Position numbers and translations under genes: made by a program. Positions 1-6,433 of a stretch of DNA of 16,617 nt are shown here, in pieces. The notes below the pieces were generated by a model that ran no database searches, had not been told where the DNA came from, and was given only the letters and a program-made list of their open reading frames with translations. Numbering within the stretch: the stretch's first letter is position 1; each line of letters opens with the position of its first letter. The stretch lies in NCBI GenBank assembly GCA_004554255.1, contig SFNC01000036.1, positions 1 to 16,617 on the forward strand. Direction: 5' to 3'. This DNA is from Bacteroidales bacterium (GTDB lineage: Bacteria; Bacteroidota; Bacteroidia; Bacteroidales; Muribaculaceae).

Positions 1-24
1 GACATCAAAGTAATAGGATTCTAA
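1..24 (+). CDS. rpmB: 50S ribosomal protein L28, C-terminal end only
   Basis: Only the last seven codons and the TAA stop are present, reading DIKVIGF. The IKVIG ending resembles the tail of Bacteroidales L28 as I remember it, and rpmB normally sits directly before rpmG in this phylum. The stop ends 1 nt before the rpmG start, as expected for co-transcribed ribosomal genes. The call rests on a short peptide plus gene order. Confidence 0.68.
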   Translation, partial: DIKVIGF

Positions 25-25
25 A

Positions 26-214
26 ATGGCAAAGAAAGCAAAAGGTAATCGCGTACAGGTAATCCTGGAGTGCACCGAACATAAAGCAAGCGGTATGCCC
101 GGCACATCGCGTTACATTACTACCAAAAACCGCAAAAACACCACAGAGCGTCTTGAGCTGAAAAAGTACAACCCCATCCTCAAACGCGTTACTTTTCACA
201 AAGAGATTAAATAA
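26..214 (+). CDS. rpmG: 50S ribosomal protein L33
   Basis: Encodes a 62-residue basic protein of the large ribosomal subunit. The start [16 protein letters not shown], the [12 protein letters not shown] block and the KKYNP segment are typical of L33. Only one cysteine (C16) is present, so the two CxxC zinc knuckles of the C+ form are absent and this is the zinc-independent C- type. The start is fixed by the preceding rpmB stop 1 nt upstream. It lies between rpmB and the DUF4295 gene (26-nt gap) and is very likely co-transcribed with both. An 86-codon open frame on the opposite strand here is a shadow. Confidence 0.97.
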   Translation: MAKKAKGNRVQVILECTEHKASGMPGTSRYITTKNRKNTTERLELKKYNPILKRVTFHKEIK

Positions 215-240
215 TATCACCATAAAACAATCACTTAGAT

Positions 241-390
241 ATGGCAAAGAAAACCGTCGCCTCACTTCAGAAAGGTGAAGGCCGTACCTACAGCAAAGTC
301 ATCAAAATGGTGAAGTCACCCAAAACCGGTGCATACACCTTCAAAGCTGAGATGGTTCCCAACGACGCCGTTAAGGACGCCCTCAAATAA
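241..390 (+). CDS. DUF4295 family small basic protein
   Basis: A 49-residue, lysine-rich protein starting MAKKTVASLQKGEGRTYSKV and ending in DALK. Small proteins of this kind (DUF4295) follow rpmB-rpmG in Bacteroidetes genomes, and this position fits exactly. No enzymatic motif is visible. Size, charge and operon position suggest a ribosome-associated role, but that is inference and no function is established to my knowledge. The ATG begins 26 nt after the rpmG stop, and a strong terminator follows about 27 nt after its own stop, making it the last gene of the unit here. It is easily missed by gene finders because of its length. Confidence 0.93.
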   Translation: MAKKTVASLQKGEGRTYSKVIKMVKSPKTGAYTFKAEMVPNDAVKDALK

Positions 391-416
391 TCCATCCGCA
401 CTCATACGTAACTCAT

Positions 417-449
417 AAAAAAAAGCTGCGCCTCGGCGCGGCTTTTTTT
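417..449 (+). terminator. Rho-independent terminator of the rpmB-rpmG-DUF4295 unit
   Basis: An A-run (417-424) leads into a stem AAAGC-U-GCGC (422-431) pairing with 436-445 across a CUCG loop. There is one U-G wobble, and the right arm runs straight into seven T residues (443-449). The A-run on the left arm means it could also terminate transcription from the other strand. It sits 27 nt after the DUF4295 stop. Confidence 0.9.
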
Positions 450-452
450 ATG

Positions 453-564
453 CGCCCCCCCCGCACCGCTCATGACTGGCCGGTCCGAGTGAAACATGAC
501 ATCCCGGGTGCGTGCATTCGGACGGTGCTGTCCGAGTGATTCCTCGGGTTGTGGGGGGGGGGCG
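453..564. repeat. C8/G10 inverted repeat with nested small hairpins
   Basis: The arms 453-466 and 551-564 are complementary at 13 of 14 positions. They contain a run of eight C (455-462) and a run of ten G (553-562). The 84 nt between them contain GTCCGA/TCGGAC (483-488 with 518-523), a second hairpin CCGAG/CTCGG (532-536 with 543-547), and the direct repeat TCCGAGTGA at 484-492 and 531-539. No gene lies in 391-637. The element is downstream of the terminator and ends 73 nt before the lipoprotein start. It could be a small non-autonomous element or a regulatory structure; its function is unknown. Confidence 0.6.
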
Positions 565-637
565 GATGGAGTAAACAATTGCACGGGGTAAAGCGTTAAT
601 CAATTATAAAAGTAATGAAAAACACATAATCGGATAT

Positions 638-1072
638 ATGCGACACTTATACTTATATATAACTCTTATGTTTGCGATTTTTATGGGTGCCGGAACCGGA
701 TGCTCCGATAACGAATTTTACAATGACCTGCCACCCGAAATTCGCAATTTCCTTGCTAAATATTATCCCAATACCGGCGTTGAAAGCTATACTCATAACG
801 CTCAGGTGTACCATGTAAAGCTGAAAAGCAGTGCCGGACTGACTTTTGACAGTGAATACCGGTGGGAGGTGGTGAACGGCTACGGTGCCGCGTTGCCCCA
901 GGTCTTTCTTTACGACCAGCTGCCGCCGGCTTTATTCGACTATCTGCAGGAGACAGAGAACCTTAACGCTGTGATGTCGGCAGAACGCACACCCCGGATG
1001 TATACCGTGGCTTTGCTCAATGATACTGTAACCTACGATATTGGCTCCGGCAGAATTACCGAGTTTTATTGA
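638..1072 (+). CDS. PepSY-like (putative beta-lactamase-inhibitor-like fold) lipoprotein
   Basis: Encodes a 144-residue exported lipoprotein. A hydrophobic segment (about 4-18) leads to a lipobox-like GTGC with the lipidated Cys at 22. The residues after it, SDNE, resemble the acidic export signal that sends Bacteroidetes lipoproteins to the cell surface. The mature part looks like two copies of a short repeat: LPPEIRNFLAKYYP (about 31-44) followed by beta strands, then LPPALFDYL (about 95-103) followed by strands ending TYDIGSGRITEF. That LP..I..FL..Y.P pattern matches the PepSY-like family common in Bacteroidales, which has no known enzymatic activity. The second copy has drifted and lost the YYP. 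It is monocistronic, and its 3' end overlaps the convergent gene by 7 nt. I found no convincing promoter box upstream. The PepSY call is pattern recognition, moderately sure. Confidence 0.8.
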   Translation: MRHLYLYITLMFAIFMGAGTGCSDNEFYNDLPPEIRNFLAKYYPNTGVESYTHNAQVYHVKLKSSAGLTFDSEYRWEVVNGYGAALPQVFLYDQLPPALFDYLQETENLNAVMSAERTPRMYTVALLNDTVTYDIGSGRITEFY

Positions 1073-1992
1073 CGGACAGCCGCACCGGCAGGGATGCGTC
1101 TGAAGCGCACCTGGGCGCCGAAAAGCGGGAACGAGAGCGTAAGGATGCTCTCGGATTCGCTGATTGTCGCGGATGTCTCGTGTGTGAAATGGTTGAGGCG
1201 TTGTGCGTCAAGCCACTCCAGGTCAAAGTGGTTTATGAATATTGTGGGATGCAGTAACCCTTTTACCATCAGGGGTTTCCATGCTCCGTTGTCCTCACCC
1301 AGATACAATATCTGATAGCTGTTGCCATCGCGGACTGTAGCGATTCGGTACCCGGATGCAAAGTCCACGCCGCTTTTGGATATATTGCGGTCAAGGTATT
1401 GCCAGTAGCCCTCCAGCGAATCCCTGGATGCGGCAATGTGTTCGGCAAGTGCCTGTGTGTCACTGAATAAGGCCGGACGTATGGTCACGCGCTCCGCAAT
1501 ATCCCTGCGGGCGATGACGGTATTGGATTTCTCCGGTGCATGCACCTTGAAAACGGTTCCGGCAGCAAGCGGAACATGGACCCTTACACTGCCGTCGGCA
1601 AACAGCGGTTCGCTGTGTCCGCCGGTTATTTTGGTGATTCTGCCGTTGGTGTAAACCCTTATTCCGCACATATCGCCGTCGCATGCGGTCTGTTGCTCCG
1701 CCAAAACATCGGTTTTCCCGTTTTTATGTGATAACAGCCTGAAAATCACGGCCGGACTATACGTCATGTCGTCAAATTTCCGGTTCAGGCGTTGTGCGCT
1801 GATGCCGGTATAGCCCTCCCCGGATTCCGGTCCCCATGTCAGGCTGAAGTCGGTGGCGTCGTTTAACACAAGTATGTCTGCCGAGGCCACGTCATCGCCA
1901 AGCACGGCTATTGTGAAATCGGCAGGCAGTTCGGCGCGAACCGCCAGGGATGCCGTCAGGGCAAGGCTTATCAGAAGCAGGCGTGTCAGCAT
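1066..1992 (-). CDS. Secreted protein of unknown function
   Basis: Encodes 308 residues. A Sec signal peptide is clear (LTRLLLISLALTASLAVRA, predicted cleavage after A20), with no lipobox, so the mature protein is probably periplasmic or secreted. I do not recognise the family with certainty. The first half (about 25-170) is strand-rich with a single Cys pair (C104, C109). The second half has a run of aromatic landmarks: LEGYWQYLDR (193-202), SGYRIATV (213-220), YQILYLG (226-232), W238, KGLLHPT (244-250), FDLEWLDA (256-263) and LSFPLFGAQVRF (286-297). These read like a compact beta-barrel or sandwich of the lipocalin-like sort, which is inference. Its ATG lies inside the 3' end of miaA (7-nt overlap, ATGCTGA), suggesting translational coupling. 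It is the last gene of the six-gene operon, and no terminator follows. Confidence 0.82.
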   Translation of the reverse strand: MLTRLLLISLALTASLAVRAELPADFTIAVLGDDVASADILVLNDATDFSLTWGPESGEGYTGISAQRLNRKFDDMTYSPAVIFRLLSHKNGKTDVLAEQQTACDGDMCGIRVYTNGRITKITGGHSEPLFADGSVRVHVPLAAGTVFKVHAPEKSNTVIARRDIAERVTIRPALFSDTQALAEHIAASRDSLEGYWQYLDRNISKSGVDFASGYRIATVRDGNSYQILYLGEDNGAWKPLMVKGLLHPTIFINHFDLEWLDAQRLNHFTHETSATISESESILTLSFPLFGAQVRFRRIPAGAAVRQ

Positions 1993-2903
1993 CCCATCAG
2001 TTGTTTTATCTGCGCGGTAAATTCCTCGGCATCAAGGCTGTACGGCAGGTAGTGGAGTGTGAATCCACGTCGTTCCATGCCACGGAACCAGGTCATCTGG
2101 CGTTTAGCAAACTGGTGGATGGCGATTTCCAGCTGTGCCACCATTTCGCTGTACGTCAGCTCTCCCGTCAGGTACAGGGTTATAAATTTGTATTCCAGGC
2201 CGTAATAAATGAGGTCTTCGGGCGCTATTCCGCTGTCCAGCAGGGCCTTTACTTCCTCCACCATGCCGTTGTCAAGGCGTTTTTTCAGTCGCTCGGATAT
2301 CCGTTGGCGTCTCGTCTCACGGTCTATGTCCACCACGACAATCAGAGCCTCGTCCGGACTCATGGGCTGTGGCTTGGTGCTTTCAGCCGCTTCAGGGTGC
2401 TCCAGATAATAAGTCTGGATTTCTATGGCACGGATGGCACGTTTAACAGTGTCAACGTCCGTTATGTTGTGCAAGGTCTTCATCCCCGACAGAATCTCGG
2501 TGAGCTCGTCCAGTGTCTTGCCTTCCAGTGATTTACGGAGCGAGGGATTTTCCGGGACTTCCGGCAGGCTGATGCCTTTGGCCAGGCTTTCCACATAAAG
2601 CCCTGTGCCTCCGCAGATTACGGGTAGATTGCCTCTGCCGCGGACTTCTGCGATGGCGGCACGCGCATCCCGCAGATACTCATACAGATTATATTTGTAT
2701 CCCGCCGGGGCAATGTCTATAAGGTGATACGGCACCGTGCCGTATTCCTCCAGGTCCTTGCCGGTGCCGAGGTCCATGCCACGGTATATTTGCCGGGAGT
2801 CGGCGCTGATAATCTCACCGCCAAGGCGTTCGCAGACTCCCACAGCAAGCCGTGTCTTTCCGGTAGCCGTAGGCCCGGTTATAAACAGCAGTGGCTTTTT
2901 CAT
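1986..2903 (-). CDS. miaA: tRNA dimethylallyltransferase (tRNA A37 isopentenyltransferase)
   Basis: MiaA transfers a dimethylallyl group from dimethylallyl diphosphate to N6 of A37 in tRNAs that read codons starting with U, giving i6A. The 305 residues match the usual length. Visible motifs are the P-loop GPTATGKT (10-17), the SADSRQIY segment (33-40) with the catalytic Asp35, GLGTGKD-like GMDLGTGKD (42-50), GGTGLY (98-103), the DIDRETRRQRI insert and the QMTWFRGM block near the C terminus. The start overlaps the stop of the upstream membrane-protein gene by 4 nt (ATGA), and the end overlaps the next gene by 7 nt, so expression is tied to the operon. No key residue seems to be missing. Confidence 0.97.
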   Translation of the reverse strand: MKKPLLFITGPTATGKTRLAVGVCERLGGEIISADSRQIYRGMDLGTGKDLEEYGTVPYHLIDIAPAGYKYNLYEYLRDARAAIAEVRGRGNLPVICGGTGLYVESLAKGISLPEVPENPSLRKSLEGKTLDELTEILSGMKTLHNITDVDTVKRAIRAIEIQTYYLEHPEAAESTKPQPMSPDEALIVVVDIDRETRRQRISERLKKRLDNGMVEEVKALLDSGIAPEDLIYYGLEYKFITLYLTGELTYSEMVAQLEIAIHQFAKRQMTWFRGMERRGFTLHYLPYSLDAEEFTAQIKQLMGC

Positions 2904-4210
2904 GACTTGCCGAAAAGGTTGCGGATATAACGTTTAAGCCTGAAGAAACGCACATCCTGGTTGAAGCGTGCCACTTTGAGCCAGTGGCGGTCATTGTAGT
3001 CCACATCCCAGTTCTTGAGGTCGCGAAGACGGAAGGTGGGGAGGTAATTCTTTATCGGATAGAGACGGAAACCGCGCCGGTCGTACGTTTTCCAGGCCAT
3101 GGTGATGGTGTATACCAGATAGATTTCCTCGGACATGTCGCCGGACATCACTCTGGCTTTCATCGTCAGGTCTATCTGCGGGATTGTCATCCAGTTATTT
3201 CCCATGTGCCAGCTCTTGGGCAGGGATTTTGTATCGTCCAGTATCGCGGCATAGTGGTAGACATCGCTGACACCGTTCAGCGCCTTGTTGCTGTAAAGCG
3301 GGCGCAGGGTAAAGTCTTTTACTCCGCTGATGCGTGCGAATTCCTCCGACGCCTTTTCGTCCGTTACCGGAACGGTTATCGGGAGTTTCACTATCGCCGG
3401 AGTGTCAAGGCACAGATTTTTGCTAACATTGTCCTGGGCACGCTCGGTAACGAGGAGGGAGTCTTCGCGGATAATGATGAAACGCAGTGTGTTGCTAAGC
3501 TGTTCCACGTCCGAGTTGAGGTGGGCGGCGGTTGTCAGCTCATCGGCCAACGCATTAAACTGACGCCGCAGGTACAGCAGCGACAATATATAGATTATGA
3601 GGGGAACCGCGAGGAAAAAGTACTTGTCGGAAGACGAAAAACTGCTGTTGGAATAGTATATCAGGTAATACGTCCAGTCTATTATTGAGGTCGCTGCCGA
3701 CAGCCAGCCCAGCAGGATAATCTGTCCGCGGGCGTTGGAGACGAACAGATCGCTGTGTATGTTGTTTATGGCAGACACACCCAACACCAGTTTGCACTGC
3801 CGGCAGGGCCGCAGGTTGTATTTGCTGTAGAATACTGCGGCGACAATTGTTGTTACCGGATAGAGAATCAGTGAGGTGATGTAAGGTATCTCGGGGTTGA
3901 TTTTATTGGCCTCGGCAGGGACTACGCGGCTGTAAACCAGGGCTATAATCATAATGAATGCCGTGATGAACAGCGACCGTGTCACAATCGGTGCTATGCG
4001 TACACAGCGCAGATAATCGCGGTGATTGGGCGAGCAGAAATACGACGACAGCTGCCAGGCGATAATCAGCACAATGCCGGGAATAATCATGCGCGGGAGA
4101 AAAAACGACAGCGACACCGTCAGGGCCATTGCTCCGACGCACACGGCCCACTCGGAGAACATTGACCCTATGCCGCGGATTCGTTTTGACAGACTGCGTA
4201 TGTCGCTCAT
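2900..4210 (-). CDS. Six-helix integral membrane protein of unknown function
   Basis: Encodes 436 residues of a family I cannot name. Six hydrophobic segments are visible at about 17-38, 41-58, 76-96, 109-130, 163-187 and 197-215, followed by a soluble C-terminal half (about 216-436). A CRQC motif (C136-C139) lies just after the fourth helix in a basic loop, NLRPCRQCK, and could bind metal or act as a redox pair. The C-terminal half has many aromatic and basic residues, for example SWHMGNNWMTIP (333-344) and NWDVDYNDRHWLKVARF (400-416), and ends in a cluster of Arg and Lys. The gene overlaps the DPP IV gene by 4 nt at its start and miaA by 4 nt at its end (ATGA at both joints). The length and coding overlaps make it certainly a gene; the function is open. 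Confidence 0.85.
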   Translation of the reverse strand: MSDIRSLSKRIRGIGSMFSEWAVCVGAMALTVSLSFFLPRMIIPGIVLIIAWQLSSYFCSPNHRDYLRCVRIAPIVTRSLFITAFIMIIALVYSRVVPAEANKINPEIPYITSLILYPVTTIVAAVFYSKYNLRPCRQCKLVLGVSAINNIHSDLFVSNARGQIILLGWLSAATSIIDWTYYLIYYSNSSFSSSDKYFFLAVPLIIYILSLLYLRRQFNALADELTTAAHLNSDVEQLSNTLRFIIIREDSLLVTERAQDNVSKNLCLDTPAIVKLPITVPVTDEKASEEFARISGVKDFTLRPLYSNKALNGVSDVYHYAAILDDTKSLPKSWHMGNNWMTIPQIDLTMKARVMSGDMSEEIYLVYTITMAWKTYDRRGFRLYPIKNYLPTFRLRDLKNWDVDYNDRHWLKVARFNQDVRFFRLKRYIRNLFGKS

Positions 4211-6408
4211 TTCAGCTTGTCTTTGAAGAAATCAAACATTTTGCCATATACAACTGCGCGGGCATTGCAACCGTAAATGGAATGGTTCATATTCGGGAAA
4301 ACAAACATGTCGCAGTAGCCGCCGGCTGTCTGTAACGCGCTTACAAACCGCAGGCTGTTGGCCGGGTGCACATTGTCGTCGGCAGTTCCGTACATAATAA
4401 GGGTGGGACATGCCAGTTTTGCTGCGCGCGAGAGGGGCGCCGAGGCATTGTAGCCGGCCTCGTTCTGCTGGGGTGTCAGCATGTAGCGCTCGGAGTAGAC
4501 GGTGTCGTAATACCTCCAGTCGGTAACGGGGGCAATGGCCACAGCGGCAGCGAACGGACAGCCGTTGGCGGTGGCGCACATCAGGGTCTCGTATCCGCCG
4601 TAGCTCCAGCCGCAAATACCTATGCGAGAGGCGTCTACACCGGGCAGGGTGGCGATGTGCTTGGCGGCGTTAATCTGGTCAATGGTCTCGTAATGGCCGA
4701 GGCCCTTATATACGGCGTGCATGAACTGTGTCCCGCGGCCACCGGTTCCGCGGCCGTCCACACACACTATCATGAATCCATTGTTGGCGAAGTAATACAT
4801 CCAGTCCAGCTCCCAGCGGTCCAGAACGCTCTGCGAGCCCGGGCCGCTGTACTGGGTCATTATTACGGGGTATTTGCGCGACGGGTCAAATCCGGAGGGA
4901 CGGATTACAAATGCGTTGAGTTCCAGGCCGTCGGACGGTATCTTTATAAATTCCTTTGCCTGCATTATGCCGTCGAAACGCTGTTTAAGGGCGGCATTGT
5001 CCTCCAGCACACGCAGGGATTTTCCCTGGTTGTTGCAGAGTGTGTAAACAGGGGGTGTGGTGGGGGTGCTGTAGTTGATGACGGCGTATTCCAGATTTGG
5101 TGAGAATGTCGCTGAGGCGGTGCCTTTTGTGTCCGAGACAGCGGTGCGAACTCCCTTGGCATCAACACGATATACGGTGCGTTGCAGAGGCGATGGGCTT
5201 GCGGCCTGGTAGTAATGGCGGCCTGCGGCATCGCTGCCATAATAGGCGGTTACGTCGAAGTCGCCGCTGGTGATGGTGCGGGTGAGTGCTCCGGCATAGG
5301 AGTATTTGTACAGGTGCATGAATCCGGAACGCTGGCTCATTACCACAAATCCGTCCTGCTGAAAGGTCATACCCTCATAGGTAAGAGGATCAATCCAGGC
5401 GTTGCTCTTTTCCACGAGGACGCTTTTGGCAACTGTGGTGGCCGGGTTTACGCTATACAGTTCGTATCTGTTCTGGTCGCGGTTCAGGGTGGATACCATA
5501 AGCTGCGAGGGCTGTGCGCCGTAATCTATGCGGGGGATGTATTCTATGTTCGCGTCGGGTAGGGGAATATCCTTGGTCTTGCGGGTCTCTACATCGTAGC
5601 TGTGCAGGGTAACCTTGGAGTTGCCTACACCGGCAACGGGGTATTTATAGGACAGCGAGCCGGGATACCGGGCATATTCCTTCATGGGCATGCAGGTACC
5701 TTCGTAAAGGGGCAGGGAGTACAGAGGCACGTCAGTCTCGTTGAATTTTACAAAGCACAGAGTGAGGTTGTCCGGTGCCCATGCCATCAGGGATGTGGTG
5801 GAGAACTCTTCCTCGTAGGTCCAGTCGGTGGCGCCGTTGATAATTTTGCCGGCGGCGCCGTCGGTGGTGACGCGAACCTGGTTGTTGTAGTCAAGTTTCT
5901 TAAGATAAATGTCGTTGTTGGCGACAAATGCTATCATGCGGCTGTCCGGCGACATCATCACCGAGCGCACGCGGGGAAATTCGGGGCTGAGATTGTCCAG
6001 TTTGCGCGATTTTATGTCGTAGACATAGTACTCGGCAGTGAAGGAACGGCGGTAAATGTACTCGGGGTTGCGGTAAATTATGACTTTTGCCGCATTCGGC
6101 GATACTATGAAGCCATCGGCTGAGGGAATGGTGATGTCGCGGGTGCGGGTAAGGTCAACAAGCACGCCGGTTTCGTTGCCGGAGCGTATGTCGTAGGTCT
6201 TGATGGCTTTGCCGTCGTCCGAGAGCATGGCGTACTGGGTGCCGTCGGGCATATATGTCAGCGAGGACGGGCGTTTCGCCGAGTTCTGCGGGAATACGTA
6301 CGGAGCAATTTCTTTGGTGGTGCGGGCGCCGGGGAGCGATGCCGCTGCCGCGTCTGTTATGGTGAAGACGGCGGCTATGGAAAGTATTGAGAGAAGACTA
6401 ATCTTCAT
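4207..6408 (-). CDS. Dipeptidyl peptidase IV (S9B serine peptidase), secreted
   Basis: Predicted to release X-Pro or X-Ala dipeptides from peptide N termini outside the cytoplasm. I chose the ATG at 6408 (733 aa) because it begins directly with a signal peptide, MKISLLSILSIAAVFTITDA, cut near residue 23. An in-frame ATG at 6456 would bury this and overlap the previous gene. An N-terminal beta-propeller region (about 40-480) carries DWTYEEEF (195-202), whose Glu pair (200-201) anchors the substrate amino group in DPP IV. The alpha/beta hydrolase domain has the nucleophile in GWSYGG (S602), Asp in GTADDNVH (D678) and His in NMNHSIYG (H709), with normal spacing and length. It follows the coiled-coil gene by 25 nt and overlaps the membrane-protein gene by 4 nt. 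Such enzymes in Bacteroidales support growth on peptides. DPP IV is favoured over other S9 types because of the EE motif. Confidence 0.95.
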   Translation of the reverse strand: MKISLLSILSIAAVFTITDAAAASLPGARTTKEIAPYVFPQNSAKRPSSLTYMPDGTQYAMLSDDGKAIKTYDIRSGNETGVLVDLTRTRDITIPSADGFIVSPNAAKVIIYRNPEYIYRRSFTAEYYVYDIKSRKLDNLSPEFPRVRSVMMSPDSRMIAFVANNDIYLKKLDYNNQVRVTTDGAAGKIINGATDWTYEEEFSTTSLMAWAPDNLTLCFVKFNETDVPLYSLPLYEGTCMPMKEYARYPGSLSYKYPVAGVGNSKVTLHSYDVETRKTKDIPLPDANIEYIPRIDYGAQPSQLMVSTLNRDQNRYELYSVNPATTVAKSVLVEKSNAWIDPLTYEGMTFQQDGFVVMSQRSGFMHLYKYSYAGALTRTITSGDFDVTAYYGSDAAGRHYYQAASPSPLQRTVYRVDAKGVRTAVSDTKGTASATFSPNLEYAVINYSTPTTPPVYTLCNNQGKSLRVLEDNAALKQRFDGIMQAKEFIKIPSDGLELNAFVIRPSGFDPSRKYPVIMTQYSGPGSQSVLDRWELDWMYYFANNGFMIVCVDGRGTGGRGTQFMHAVYKGLGHYETIDQINAAKHIATLPGVDASRIGICGWSYGGYETLMCATANGCPFAAAVAIAPVTDWRYYDTVYSERYMLTPQQNEAGYNASAPLSRAAKLACPTLIMYGTADDNVHPANSLRFVSALQTAGGYCDMFVFPNMNHSIYGCNARAVVYGKMFDFFKDKLK

Positions 6409-6433
6409 AAATATAAATAGTTGAGAGTGTATT

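Noticed and set aside
402..584. A 60-codon minus-strand frame in the gap after the DUF4295 gene
   Set aside because: It runs through the terminator and the C8/G10 repeat, and its proline-rich translation comes from the homopolymers.
579..612. TTG ... TATAAAAG as a promoter for the lipoprotein gene at 638
   Set aside because: The spacer is 23 nt and the -7 box lacks TTTG. The match is no better than expected in AT-rich DNA.
1073..1090. A GCCG/CGGC hairpin as terminator for the lipoprotein gene
   Set aside because: The stem is 4 bp with a 3-nt loop, lies inside the coding region of the opposite gene and has no T-run.
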